A stretch of 47,326 bases of DNA from Candidatus Omnitrophota bacterium (GTDB lineage: Bacteria; Omnitrophota; Gorgyraeia; Duberdicusellales; 4484-171), in NCBI GenBank assembly GCA_023227945.1, contig JALOCC010000011.1:1-47326 (forward strand). The letters run 5' to 3'. Made by a program: the position numbers and the translations under genes. Position 1 is the stretch's first letter, and each line of letters starts with the position of its first letter. Below are positions 30,348 through 39,673 of the stretch, one piece after another. The notes beneath the pieces were generated by a model, which was not told where the DNA came from, made no database searches, and saw nothing but the letters and a program-made list of their open reading frames with translations.

Positions 30348-31785
30348 TATTGCTTATAAAGGTCCGTTTTAAAGAATCAGCCAACCTGCCTTTTTTTATC
30401 TCACGGCTGATAGTTGCATAAAGCAGGCGCGGGATTACTATAGAAAGCGACAGAACTTCACTAAAGGTGAAAAATTTAGTTACGAAAATATTCTTCCATA
30501 AAATCTTTAAATAGCGTGACGGCGTGTAAAAAGAGAATTTTATGGTCCGGCCTATTTTCTTAAGCGCGGGGTAATCGTACATATCGGAATAAAACTCCCC
30601 CCTGTCGGTGATGTGATACCCTGGTGAATTTTGCGCTAAAGACCGAAGGGGAGAAAATTTCTCTATGCGAAGTTTATTACAGGCAATTGAATCAACCCCG
30701 ATTTCTTTGGCAAACTGCGCGATATAAAGCATCTCTTCTTTTGTTTCGCCAATGTTACCGTAAATGAAATATCCGCTGTAATATATCGGGTATTTAGTAA
30801 GTACCTTAAATGCATTTCTTATTGTTGCCGAATTAAAACCTTTATCTAACTGGGCAAGTATCCGGTCATGCGGAGATTCTACACCAAGTAAAAGCGCCTT
30901 AAAACCGGCTTTTACCATCTTCTCCAGAAGCTGCGGACGTTTTGAAATTTCTAGCCGCGCCTGGGCGACAAATCTCTTTTTTATTTTATTTTCGATAATC
31001 TTATCGCATAATTCCTCTGCCCGTTTCATGTCAGTAAACAAATTGTCATCGCTAAAAAGAATAACCTTGGCAGAGATAGTCTTAAGCTCTTCAATCACTG
31101 AATCAACGCTTCTGGCGGAATAGGTTCTTTTTTGGCCAAGAGGATTTAGGTTAAAGGTGCAGAATTTACAATTATAGGGGCAGCCTCTCGCGCTTAGAAC
31201 CGAATCAAAGGTAAGGTCCATTATATTTATACCGTTTACGCTAAGCCGGTACTCATTATTGCGTAAAGCGCGGTCTGGAGCAGGAATACCTTCTACATCA
31301 CGTAGCGAGCGGTTTGCATTGTGTATAATAGTTCCGTTTTCTCTGTATGAGATGCCCAAAATATTTTTTAATGGCACGCCTTTTAGTATCTCCTGTATGG
31401 TTTCTTCCCCTTCGCCTCTGACGATAATTTTAATCGGCGGGCAGGTTTTAAATAGTTCCTCTGTCATTTCTGTTGCCTTATATCCTCCAACAACCAAAGG
31501 GATATCCTCCGGCATGCAGGAAAGCAACCCGCAGATTTCCTTAAATTGCCTGTCCCAGCCGATGGTTACACAAATAATATCGATTTCCCTTTTTATAAAC
31601 TCAAACAAATTAACCGGGTTGGTTAATTCTTTTTCGTAGCGAAAATCAAGCAGGGTTATTTTATCAACGCAGCTTTTGGCGCTGGTTGCAACATATTCCA
31701 GTCCGGTAGGCGGAAAAAGCTTCATTACGCTGGTGGCATGGTTTTCGATATAAGGATTTAAAAACAGGGCGTGTTTATACTTCAT
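30340..31785 (-). CDS. B12-binding-domain radical-SAM protein
   Basis: A 481-residue protein. Residues about 1-150 form a cobalamin-binding-like Rossmann domain (NPYIENHATSVMKLFPPTGL start, IPLVVGGYKATEMTEELF). Then comes the radical-SAM core with the cluster cysteines in RGCPYNCKFCTFN. The C-terminal 100 residues contain a basic, partly hydrophobic segment (KFFTFSEVLSLSIVI) that may attach it to the membrane. Such enzymes include methyltransferases and hopanoid- or antibiotic-modifying enzymes. The substrate cannot be told. It follows the RND gene by 24 nt and is probably part of the TetR-controlled run. Confidence 0.85.
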   Translation of the reverse strand: MKYKHALFLNPYIENHATSVMKLFPPTGLEYVATSAKSCVDKITLLDFRYEKELTNPVNLFEFIKREIDIICVTIGWDRQFKEICGLLSCMPEDIPLVVGGYKATEMTEELFKTCPPIKIIVRGEGEETIQEILKGVPLKNILGISYRENGTIIHNANRSLRDVEGIPAPDRALRNNEYRLSVNGINIMDLTFDSVLSARGCPYNCKFCTFNLNPLGQKRTYSARSVDSVIEELKTISAKVILFSDDNLFTDMKRAEELCDKIIENKIKKRFVAQARLEISKRPQLLEKMVKAGFKALLLGVESPHDRILAQLDKGFNSATIRNAFKVLTKYPIYYSGYFIYGNIGETKEEMLYIAQFAKEIGVDSIACNKLRIEKFSPLRSLAQNSPGYHITDRGEFYSDMYDYPALKKIGRTIKFSFYTPSRYLKILWKNIFVTKFFTFSEVLSLSIVIPRLLYATISREIKKGRLADSLKRTFISNNA

Positions 31786-31809
31786 AAATAAAACTTCGGT
31801 TACTGCCTT

Positions 31810-34800
31810 TTAATTAGAGAGTTGTTTTTTAAAGATAAACCATTTCTCAAAACGCACTAAATACCAAAAAACAACCGGGACAAAAACAAAAGTAAATATA
31901 ATCGAGGCGAGCATCCCGCCGGTCATCACCGCACCCATGGATTTCTTTGCCTCCATAACTGACCAAAGTTGCGGTAACACACCCAAGATAATCGCCAGAG
32001 AAATCATCATAATTGCCCTAAATTTTTCTGAGGCTCCCAGCCACAAAGCTTCCTTAACCGGAATGCCTTCTTTCATTTTAATCAATGTATAATCCAAAAG
32101 TAAAATTGCGTTATTAACCACCATGCCTACGAGCATAATCACGCCCATCAATGAGGCAACATTAATAGACTGCCCAAAGAAGAACAACCCCAGGATCATA
32201 CCGGCGACAGAAGTCCCTACGGTAGTCATAACTGCCCAGGGATATGCCACAAGTGAATCCATGAGCGCGCATAAAAGCATAAAAGTCAGGATAATCGCAA
32301 GCATAAAAGCCTTGCCTAACTCCTGATTGGTTTCGCTCATATGCTCGGAATTCCCTACGTAACGATACCCGTAACCGGCGGGAAATTGTATGGCTTTAAA
32401 TTGCTTATCAAGTATACCCGTAATAATGCCCAGTGAGCTTTTACCAAGGAATCCGTCAAGATGGATAACCCGCATTCTGTCGCGATGACGTATAGTAGGT
32501 ATTGCTTTTTCAATTGTTAACTTGCCGAGTTCATCAAGCGGAATAAGCCCTTTACGGGAAAGCATAGACATTACTTTTATGTCATCGAAATCCTGCGCAT
32601 ACGTATCGTTTAACTCAATATTAATCTTGTATTCCTCGCCTTTTTCTTTATAGGTATTGGAATCTTCTCCGTAAACTGACGAACGGAAAACTGACCCGGC
32701 GGAAGCAGCATTAACTCCGTATTCGACAAGTTTTTCCTGTAGTGGCTTAAGCCGGATTTCGTTGCGAGGATATTTGTAGGACAAAATAACGCTTCGAAAA
32801 TATCCGCTTTTCTGCATCAAGTCTTTTACCTGCTGTGAAAGCTTAATCATAGTATCGTAATCTATGCCGTACAAGTCTATAGCTACATCTCCTGTACCGG
32901 CCTCGGCAGAAATGCCCCGGTCGTAGCTTACCTCGACATCCGGAATTGTAGCTATAAACCTGGTAAGCTCATCCATAATTTCCACATCTTTTCTCTTTCG
33001 TTCCTTTAGCGATATCAAATCAAAAGTTATCTTGGCATTCTCTACTCCGTTTATTCCAATCCTTGTCAGATAAGATTTTTTCTCGGGAATTTTATCAAGA
33101 TACCCCTCAATTAATTTGCAGGTTTCAAGAGTACGTTCAATAGTAGAACCCTGCGGCAAGACCAGGTTTATAGTAAATTGATCTTCATCATACTTCGGGT
33201 TGAAATCACTCTCGATATATGGCACAAGCATTAAGGCTCCAAAAAATATCAGCACAACAACAAGTATGGTTGTCTTAGGATATTGGAAAATGAGTTCAAA
33301 AATATGCTTATATTCTTTCTTCAAGAAGCCCATGATAGAATCGATAGCTTTACGTATATAATGTAACGGCAACAATAATCTGCTCAGAAAAAGATTTGAC
33401 TTTTTAGTGCCTGATTTATCTTTTGCTTTAGGCCTAAGTATTGTGGCGCACATCATAGGGGTTAGGCAAAACGAAGCCAATATAGAAAAAACCGTAGCAT
33501 AGATGACGGTTAAACCAAAAGACTTCATAAAGACTCCGACAATTCCGCCCATCATAGAAAGCGGCATAAAAACAACCAGATTAGTGCCGGTAGCAGCAAT
33601 AATCGGCACAACTACTTCTTTGGTACCCTCGATAGCAGCCATCTCGGGATCATCGTGGCGCTCTAAATGCACCAATACATTTTCGATAATAACAATGGCA
33701 TTTGAAATCAGCGTTCCAAGCACTGACGCGATGGCAAGCAGAGTTAACATGTTAATTGAAAACTTGGAAATCCACATCGGAAACAGTGTCGAAATAATTG
33801 AGGTAGGGATAATGATACATGCAATAACTGCGATATCCCACCTGCCGACAAAGAAATAAAGAATTGCGGCGGTAAGCAAAAGGCCGACAAGAATACTCCA
33901 GTTGGTATCATTGGTTTCATTAATAATAAATGTTGTTGTGTCTGTGGCGATATCCAGCTTCATCCCCTGCGGCAGAATTTCTCTGAAAGAATCCATGCGG
34001 CTGCGCATTTGCCGGGCAATGGATATTGCATTGCCGTCGGAAGCTTTATTAATAGAAATCCCGACAACGTTTTTCCCGTTATATCGCGCCATCGAATCAA
34101 TTTTTTTGTAGCCATCTTCAATAACTGCAATATCTTTTAACTGGAATCTTGTCCCGTCAGAGGAAACCAGCTTCATATTGGCAATTTCATAAATACTTTC
34201 AAACTCCCCGGTAAACCTGGCCCCCAGGGAACTGAAGCCTTTTTCCAAATCTCCGGCAGGAATGTTTTTGTTTTTCATCAGCATAGCATTAACTACTTCT
34301 CCGATACTGATATAATATTGTTTCATCAGCATCGGGTCCAGCCATGCGTTGATTTGGCGTTTTTTACCTCCATAAAGATCAACTTTTGCAACTCCGGCAA
34401 TAGAAGAAAATTTATTTTTTAAGACTTTATCGGCATATTCGTAGAGATCGCGGTCATCCACAGTATCGCTCGAAAGCATGAGTTCCATTACCGGCACAAT
34501 TAGAGGGTCATATTTTTCAACTACAGGTTTTTCTATTGAATCCGGCAGGTCATTAAGTATCGCGTCCACCTTATCTTTTACTTCGATAGATTTAACATTA
34601 ACATCGGCTTCGATCAAAAATTCGATAGAGGTATAAGCTAAGCTGTCATAAGCATAGCTTTTAATTTTTTTGATTTCGGATATTTCGGAAACCGCGTCTT
34701 CAATTTTCTTCACGACCAGAGTTTCTACTTCAAGCGGAGTTGCACCAGGGTAAATTATTGAAACCGTAACGATAGGAAAGTCCATCTTGGGAGTTTTTTC

Positions 34801-34896
34801 GACAGGTAAATTAGAATAGCTATATACACCCAATACCACAAATACCAAAACTAACATTATGGTGGTAACACGGTGTTTTACAAAAAATTCTATCAT
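31810..34896 (-). CDS. RND-family efflux permease (AcrB-like) lacking TM4 aspartates
   Basis: A 1028-residue inner-membrane pump of the hydrophobe/amphiphile RND group: N-terminal MIEFFVKHRVTTIMLVLVFV, twelve predicted helices and two large periplasmic loops (TPLEVETLVV porter region). AcrB uses Asp407 and Asp408 in TM4 and Lys940 in TM10 to pass protons. Here TM4 reads GTLISNAIVIIENV, with Ser398 and Asn399 in place of the Asps, and TM10 reads GMVVNNAILLLDY, with Asn for Lys. Energy coupling must differ or be lost. It works with the adaptor and TolC-type genes upstream. Confidence 0.9.
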   Translation of the reverse strand: MIEFFVKHRVTTIMLVLVFVVLGVYSYSNLPVEKTPKMDFPIVTVSIIYPGATPLEVETLVVKKIEDAVSEISEIKKIKSYAYDSLAYTSIEFLIEADVNVKSIEVKDKVDAILNDLPDSIEKPVVEKYDPLIVPVMELMLSSDTVDDRDLYEYADKVLKNKFSSIAGVAKVDLYGGKKRQINAWLDPMLMKQYYISIGEVVNAMLMKNKNIPAGDLEKGFSSLGARFTGEFESIYEIANMKLVSSDGTRFQLKDIAVIEDGYKKIDSMARYNGKNVVGISINKASDGNAISIARQMRSRMDSFREILPQGMKLDIATDTTTFIINETNDTNWSILVGLLLTAAILYFFVGRWDIAVIACIIIPTSIISTLFPMWISKFSINMLTLLAIASVLGTLISNAIVIIENVLVHLERHDDPEMAAIEGTKEVVVPIIAATGTNLVVFMPLSMMGGIVGVFMKSFGLTVIYATVFSILASFCLTPMMCATILRPKAKDKSGTKKSNLFLSRLLLPLHYIRKAIDSIMGFLKKEYKHIFELIFQYPKTTILVVVLIFFGALMLVPYIESDFNPKYDEDQFTINLVLPQGSTIERTLETCKLIEGYLDKIPEKKSYLTRIGINGVENAKITFDLISLKERKRKDVEIMDELTRFIATIPDVEVSYDRGISAEAGTGDVAIDLYGIDYDTMIKLSQQVKDLMQKSGYFRSVILSYKYPRNEIRLKPLQEKLVEYGVNAASAGSVFRSSVYGEDSNTYKEKGEEYKINIELNDTYAQDFDDIKVMSMLSRKGLIPLDELGKLTIEKAIPTIRHRDRMRVIHLDGFLGKSSLGIITGILDKQFKAIQFPAGYGYRYVGNSEHMSETNQELGKAFMLAIILTFMLLCALMDSLVAYPWAVMTTVGTSVAGMILGLFFFGQSINVASLMGVIMLVGMVVNNAILLLDYTLIKMKEGIPVKEALWLGASEKFRAIMMISLAIILGVLPQLWSVMEAKKSMGAVMTGGMLASIIFTFVFVPVVFWYLVRFEKWFIFKKQLSN

Positions 34897-34922
34897 AGCG
34901 CGCTGCCTTTGGTATTGGTTTA

Positions 34923-35609
34923 CTACGAGGCTCTATCAGAAATAATATTCACTTTATCGCCCTCTGATAAGATACTGCGGCCTCTAAAAACAATTAAATC
35001 GCCGGGATTAATTCCTTCGCTGATAACCGCGCCGTAGCCGTTACGCAAAGCAACTTTTACCTGGATCTTCTTGGCTTTTCCATCTTCAACTTTCCAGAGG
35101 TAATATTTATCTGCAGAAAAATCCAAAATTTCATTAGGTACTACCAGAGCGTTGGGGATTGTTCGCGTACAAACAAATACAATCGCAAGGGCCTGAAGAC
35201 TTAACGTTTCATTAAATTCTATCTCCACAGGAAACATTCCGGTGTCCGTATCTAATCCTGCGGCAATACCGATAATGATCGCGCACGGTTTGCTCCTATC
35301 TGCACAAAAAACTTCCTGGCCTTGTTGAAGCTTATCTTTGATATCTCCCGTAACGAACCCTTTGGCAATTTTTCCGAAAACTCCGCGCACAGTAAGTTTC
35401 GTATACACAGGAACGCTCCGTGGCAAAACCTTTTCCACAGTTACAGGCTTACCTAGCTTGTTCCATTCGGAAACAAAACTAATAATCGTACGGCTGCGGG
35501 AAATGTTCACCAGCGCTATTCTCACAAATACGGAAAGAATACAAAAAATGATTATCGCCGCGTATATTTTTGCTCTTCGATTAAGATTCTTTATTAATAT
35601 TTTTTTCAT
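34923..35609 (-). CDS. short periplasmic adaptor (HlyD/AcrA-like)
   Basis: About 228 residues from the ATG at 35609 (a TTG at 35624 is in frame). A membrane anchor (about 18-40 of the longer form) is followed by beta-barrel and membrane-proximal-like sequence with ALVVPNEILDF, YYLWKVEDGKAKKIQVKVA and GINPGDLIVFRGRSILSEGD, as in AcrA-type adaptors. The lipoyl domains and long coiled-coil hairpin that normally contact TolC are not visible, so it is roughly 120-150 residues shorter than usual. The reading frame is intact, so this is not simple decay. It overlaps the tolC end. Confidence 0.75.
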   Translation of the reverse strand: MKKILIKNLNRRAKIYAAIIIFCILSVFVRIALVNISRSRTIISFVSEWNKLGKPVTVEKVLPRSVPVYTKLTVRGVFGKIAKGFVTGDIKDKLQQGQEVFCADRSKPCAIIIGIAAGLDTDTGMFPVEIEFNETLSLQALAIVFVCTRTIPNALVVPNEILDFSADKYYLWKVEDGKAKKIQVKVALRNGYGAVISEGINPGDLIVFRGRSILSEGDKVNIISDRAS

Positions 35610-36942
35610 CGTATTGCCCTGCAATTAATTTTTCTATTCTCGCCAAAGTTATGTTAATGCTAAATAAAGTCATTTCTTTATTGAGCCTTTGATTAGTCAA
35701 AAGAAGTTCTGCGTCATTTAAATCGGTTAAAGTCACCTGACCGGAAGCAAACATTTCCTGCATCTGTTTAAAGGACTCTTCGGCTAAATTCACGGCATCG
35801 ATATTCGCTTTAAGGTTTTCTTTATACTGGTCGTATTCCAGGAAGGCTTTTTTAAGCTCCAGCAGCAGGTTTCTTTCCAGTTGTTTCTTTTTAAGAACCG
35901 CGATTTCTTTATCGGCTTTGGATTGGCTAAGCTGCGCTTCTTTTTCCCCTCCTTCCCAAAGCGGAATGCTAGCCTTAAGCCCTGCGACCGAATAATTATC
36001 TAATTCATCATTATTTAAGAAAGCATGCTCGTTAGACCCGCCGCGATAACTCCAGGAACCAAAAGCAGATAAAGTAGGCAGAAAACTAGCATATCTGCTT
36101 TTTACTTTTTCTCCGGCTGATTCAACGGTTTTATCTAAACTGCGTAGAGAAGGCTCATATTCATACATTGCAGTTACCAGTGTTTCGTAATTATAATCAT
36201 TGTATTTCCCCTGGAAATCACCCACAAGTTCAATTTCACGGTCAAGATTTATATCGATAACTCTTCTTAAGGTTTCCATGGCTGCATCAAATTCTGTCCG
36301 GGCTTCATTCACGGTAGGTATCCGGCTGGCTACTTCGGCATCCATTCTGATAATCTCATATTTAGGGCTTCTGCCGCCGTATGTACGCTCACTCATCAGT
36401 TTTTTATTTTCAAGAACATTCGCATATGATTTCTCAGTTATAAACAAAGCATTCCTGGCCAGCACGCTGCTATAATAGCTTAATTTTGCGGCATAAATGA
36501 CTTCTTGCTTGCTTGCTTCTTTATTAAATACGCTTGCCTCAACCGCGCTCCTGGCTGAATTAACTGCATATATAATTTTGCCAAATGACCAGATAACCTG
36601 AGAAGCACTTACTCCACCATTAAACTCATGGTCAGAATATTGAGTTGCTGCCTTATCGGGATAACCCAGGTTATTAGTCCAAGTTGTTTCCGCGCTTATA
36701 TGAGGCAGCATCCCTGAACGCACTTCCCTGTAAACCCCTTGGGTTCTATTTACTTCCTGCGCTTTTATTTTTAGTTCTTCGCTGGTATCTAAGGCGCGGT
36801 TAATAGTTTCGTCGAGGCTTACCTGCAAAACAGGCTCTTTTTGCTGGGTCTGCGGGAAAACATTATTAGAGACGCCGATTATGTTAATAATTATATAGGT
36901 AACAATGGGAAGTTTTCTTCTCATTCCTCTCATATAAATCAT
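35581..36942 (-). CDS. TolC-type outer-membrane efflux protein
   Basis: A 453-residue protein of the outer-membrane efflux family with a signal peptide (about 1-28), then two internally similar helical/coiled-coil halves. Typical blocks: SLDETINRALDTSEELKIKA early, and ASIPLWEGGEKEAQLSQSKA followed by YDQYKENLKANIDAVNLAEE in the second half. It provides the outer-membrane exit for the RND pump. Three ATGs close together (36942, 36933, 36924) could start it. Promoter and TetR operator lie upstream at 36997-37050. Confidence 0.88.
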   Translation of the reverse strand: MIYMRGMRRKLPIVTYIIINIIGVSNNVFPQTQQKEPVLQVSLDETINRALDTSEELKIKAQEVNRTQGVYREVRSGMLPHISAETTWTNNLGYPDKAATQYSDHEFNGGVSASQVIWSFGKIIYAVNSARSAVEASVFNKEASKQEVIYAAKLSYYSSVLARNALFITEKSYANVLENKKLMSERTYGGRSPKYEIIRMDAEVASRIPTVNEARTEFDAAMETLRRVIDINLDREIELVGDFQGKYNDYNYETLVTAMYEYEPSLRSLDKTVESAGEKVKSRYASFLPTLSAFGSWSYRGGSNEHAFLNNDELDNYSVAGLKASIPLWEGGEKEAQLSQSKADKEIAVLKKKQLERNLLLELKKAFLEYDQYKENLKANIDAVNLAEESFKQMQEMFASGQVTLTDLNDAELLLTNQRLNKEMTLFSINITLARIEKLIAGQYDEKNINKES

Positions 36943-36996
36943 TATTTCTATTGGTTAATGCGCTTTTGCTGGCATTTATTATGAACCTTATATCAA

Positions 36997-37018
36997 TAGA
37001 TGAACATATGTTCATCTA
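36997..37018. promoter_or_regulatory. TetR operator upstream of the tolC-adaptor-RND operon
   Basis: A perfect 22-bp palindrome with core TGAACATATGTTCA, four bases past the -10 of the operon promoter. It shares the TGAAC-N4-GTTCA half-sites with the box in front of the tetR gene (37766-37779), tying this operon to that regulator. Confidence 0.78.
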
Positions 37019-37021
37019 CAG

Positions 37022-37050
37022 AATATAACATTCATTTTATTCATTGTCAA
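37022..37050 (-). promoter_or_regulatory. promoter of the tolC-adaptor-RND operon
   Basis: On the minus strand TTGACA (37045-37050), 17-nt spacer, TATATT (37022-37027), immediately upstream of the 22-bp palindrome. Confidence 0.72.
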
Positions 37051-37123
37051 GGTAATTTAATTGCAGCAAATAACTCTGTTACGGATTTATTGAAGTTGAG
37101 CCTAAGGTGGGCTTAAGGTGAGG

Positions 37124-37735
37124 CTATTTATTCGCAGCGCCATTTAGAAACAATCTAATAATAACACGGGAAGAATCAGCTAAACTTTCTTTCTTATTGT
37201 CCTTTTCTTGCAGCCATTTAATGCCGATTGTTTTTAGCATGGAAACAAGAACATCCCCAAGCTGTCCAGCCTTAAAATCTTTGCTGACTATGCCCTGGCC
37301 TTGCGCATACTTAATCAGGCCGACTACATATTCTTGCATCTGTACGCCGATAGAAGACCCCATAACTTTTCTTTCTGCCACTACCTCGCTTTGCTCTGAA
37401 GCAAATATCTGGAAAAAATTCTGATTGTTCTCAAAAAAAACTAAAGTCTCATGCACGAGAATTTCTAATTTTTTTCTCGCTTCTTTGGTTTGGCTTGTTT
37501 TGTCTTTAATCGTAAAAAACAGGCTTTTAATCTTTTCTTCAAGTAAAGCGAAGTAAAGGTCTTCTTTATCCTTAAAATGCAGGTAAACAGTCCCTATCGC
37601 ATATTGAGCCTCTTTAGCGATATCTCTTATGGTTGCCTTATGATATCCTTTTACGGCAAAAAGATGCTCTGCTGCTTTAAAAATGTCTGCCCTGCGTAAC
37701 TGCCTGTCTCTCTCTTTTCTACTTGATATAGCCAT
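37124..37735 (-). CDS. TetR-family repressor of the efflux operon
   Basis: A 203-residue regulator. The N-terminal HTH (LRRADIFKAAEHLFAVKGYH, then TIRDIAKEAQYAIGTVYLHF) is classical TetR/AcrR, and the C-terminal helices form the ligand pocket. AAAGGAG precedes the ATG at 37735. TGAAC-N4-GTTCA palindromes occur both in its own promoter region and before tolC, so it probably represses itself and the pump until a substrate binds. Confidence 0.9.
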   Translation of the reverse strand: MAISSRKERDRQLRRADIFKAAEHLFAVKGYHKATIRDIAKEAQYAIGTVYLHFKDKEDLYFALLEEKIKSLFFTIKDKTSQTKEARKKLEILVHETLVFFENNQNFFQIFASEQSEVVAERKVMGSSIGVQMQEYVVGLIKYAQGQGIVSKDFKAGQLGDVLVSMLKTIGIKWLQEKDNKKESLADSSRVIIRLFLNGAANK

Positions 37736-37765
37736 TTTACTCCTTTGTGAACATTATCTAACTAA

Positions 37766-37779
37766 TGAACGCTCGTTCA
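37766..37779. promoter_or_regulatory. TetR operator upstream of tetR
   Basis: Palindrome TGAACGCTCGTTCA, seven bases past the -10 element of the tetR promoter, with the same half-sites as the operator at 36997-37018. Confidence 0.72.
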
Positions 37780-37786
37780 CAAATAG

Positions 37787-37815
37787 AATATACCCTCAAA
37801 ATTTGTTTCTGTCAA
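37787..37815 (-). promoter_or_regulatory. promoter of tetR
   Basis: On the minus strand TTGACA (37810-37815), 17-nt spacer, TATATT (37787-37792). Confidence 0.7.
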
Positions 37816-37830
37816 GATAACTTCTCCAAT

Positions 37831-38165
37831 TCAAGAGGTAACTCCCCTCACGAGGGCAGACATATTCGACAAGGGGACGGCCTCTCTGCATACAGCTCTT
37901 GGAAGGCTAGAGAACCCTTCCTTGTCCGCTTCGAAGGACAGACATAATCCATAAGGGGATAGCCTCTCTGTAAACAGCTAAAGTGAAATCGGAGAATCTT
38001 TCACAATCCCCTCACGAGGGCAAACATAATTCATAAGGGGACGGCCTCTCTGCGTACTGCTATTGGTAAATTTGGGAAATATTTCCTCGCTTAATTTATC
38101 AGTTTCGTACACTATTTTGGGGTTAAAAATACGCAAGCAATTGAAAGATAGAAACTTAATATGTG
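37831..38165. repeat. 82-bp-period repeat, three units plus tail
   Basis: The best-preserved array. Anchors GGGCAGACATATTCG (37854), GGACAGACATAATCC (37936) and GGGCAAACATAATTC (38018) are each 82 bp apart, with CCTCTCTG following at +27 in every unit. A CCTCGCTTAATTTATC tail at 38085 links it to the modules near 1, 1296 and 4302. The gap from tetR (37735) to the antiporter (38204) has no gene. Confidence 0.8.
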
Positions 38166-38203
38166 TCCCTCATCAAAAAGTAAACAAACTAATTGTTTTC
38201 TAG

Positions 38204-39673
38204 TTACACTTCTCTATTAAGATGTGCCAGCATTTTCTGAATTATCAAAAAATCTTCAGTATTTGCAAGCACCAACAAAACATCGCCGCCTTCTATAATC
38301 GTAGATCCGGATGGTATAACAAATTTATCGTTTCTGGAAATAAGCACGATAAGGCATTTTTCGGGAACACCTAAATCGCTAATCCTTTTCCCCACGGCTT
38401 CTGAGCCATACGGAACAATAGCATCCGTCAATTCCGCATTAATACCTTCTGTTTTTTCGAACTCAATTGGATAGCGCGTTTTATTGACCAAAGGAACATC
38501 CAACTTCAATACTTTAGAAACAATTGGAATGGATGTTCCTTGAATAAGAACCGATGCAAAAACAACGAAAAACACAATATTAAAAATGATATCCGCCTGC
38601 GGAATGCCAACCATAAAAGGAAATGTTGCCAAGATAATCGGGACTGAGCCCCTGAGACCGACCCAAGCGATCATAGTTTTTTTGCGTATATTCATTTTAA
38701 ACGGCGATAAACACAACAATACGCTGATAGGGCGAGCAACTACCATAAGAAGAATGGTAAGCAATAAGCCTGGCCCTATTAACGGAAGGATATGGGAAGG
38801 AAAAACTAGTAAGCCCAAGGTTACGAACATAGCAATTTGCATAAGCCATGCTAAACCATCATGAAATCTCATGATCATTCTTTTATTTGGAAACTCCGCC
38901 TTCCCCAGCATTAAACCCGCAAGATAAACTGCAAGTATTCCATTGCCTTTTAAAAAGACAGCGATTACGTACGTTAATAGGACAAGTGAGATCATTACTA
39001 CCAGATAAAGTCCTTCATATTCCAGCTTCAGGCGGTTAATAAGAAATACAATGGCTCTAGCCATTAAATATCCTACGAGTGCGCCCATGCCCATATCCAG
39101 CATGAATTTGGGAATTAATGCGACAATACTCATGTCTCTTACGGTTAGAAGACTAATAAAACCTACCGTCAAAAAGACAGCCATCGGGTCATTGCTGCCC
39201 GACTCAAACTCAAGTAACGGTTTCAATGGCTTTTTAAGGCTTATACGTTTTGATCTTAGAATGTTGAATACGGCGGCGGCATCGGTCGAAGAAACTATAG
39301 AACCAAGAAGCATTCCCTCGAGAAAAGAAAATTTTAAAATATATACTGCAAAACAGCCTGTTATGATTGCGGTCAGTAAAACTCCGGCCGTCGAAAGGAT
39401 AACTCCCGGCCAAACGACCGGCTTGGTATCTTTCCAATTAGTATCAAAACCTCCTGAAAAAATAATAAAAATAAGAGCAACAATACCGATGGATTTCGCT
39501 AATTGTGCATTATCAAAATATATCTGACCCACCCCTTCCGATCCAGCAAGCATTCCGATCGCTAAAAATAACAACAAGACAGGTATGGCGAATCTATCTG
39601 AGAACTTGCTTGAAACAACACTCACGAATATTAATACCGCAACCCATAATAAAATCGTTTCAATTGGCATCAT
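38204..39673 (-). CDS. K+/H+ (CPA1) antiporter, NhaP2/CvrA-like
   Basis: A 489-residue protein: about twelve membrane helices (residues 1-385) of the CPA1 exchanger type, then a cytoplasmic TrkA-C/RCK-like domain (about 395-485, DAIVPYGSEAVGKRISDLGV and VIPSGSTIIEGGDVLLVL). Transport motifs include SIVSSTDAAAVFNILRS and LEFESGSNDPMAVFLT, whose Asn-Asp pair is the ion site. It resembles potassium/proton antiporters CvrA/NhaP2, used for K+ and pH balance. No good ribosome-binding site precedes the ATG. A 13-bp hairpin lies about 85-115 nt upstream. Confidence 0.88.
   Translation of the reverse strand: MMPIETILLWVAVLIFVSVVSSKFSDRFAIPVLLLFLAIGMLAGSEGVGQIYFDNAQLAKSIGIVALIFIIFSGGFDTNWKDTKPVVWPGVILSTAGVLLTAIITGCFAVYILKFSFLEGMLLGSIVSSTDAAAVFNILRSKRISLKKPLKPLLEFESGSNDPMAVFLTVGFISLLTVRDMSIVALIPKFMLDMGMGALVGYLMARAIVFLINRLKLEYEGLYLVVMISLVLLTYVIAVFLKGNGILAVYLAGLMLGKAEFPNKRMIMRFHDGLAWLMQIAMFVTLGLLVFPSHILPLIGPGLLLTILLMVVARPISVLLCLSPFKMNIRKKTMIAWVGLRGSVPIILATFPFMVGIPQADIIFNIVFFVVFASVLIQGTSIPIVSKVLKLDVPLVNKTRYPIEFEKTEGINAELTDAIVPYGSEAVGKRISDLGVPEKCLIVLISRNDKFVIPSGSTIIEGGDVLLVLANTEDFLIIQKMLAHLNREV

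Noticed and set aside
37831..38070. Possible CRISPR array because of regular spacing
   Set aside because: The whole 82-bp unit is repeated, without a short conserved repeat alternating with unique spacers, and no cas genes are present.
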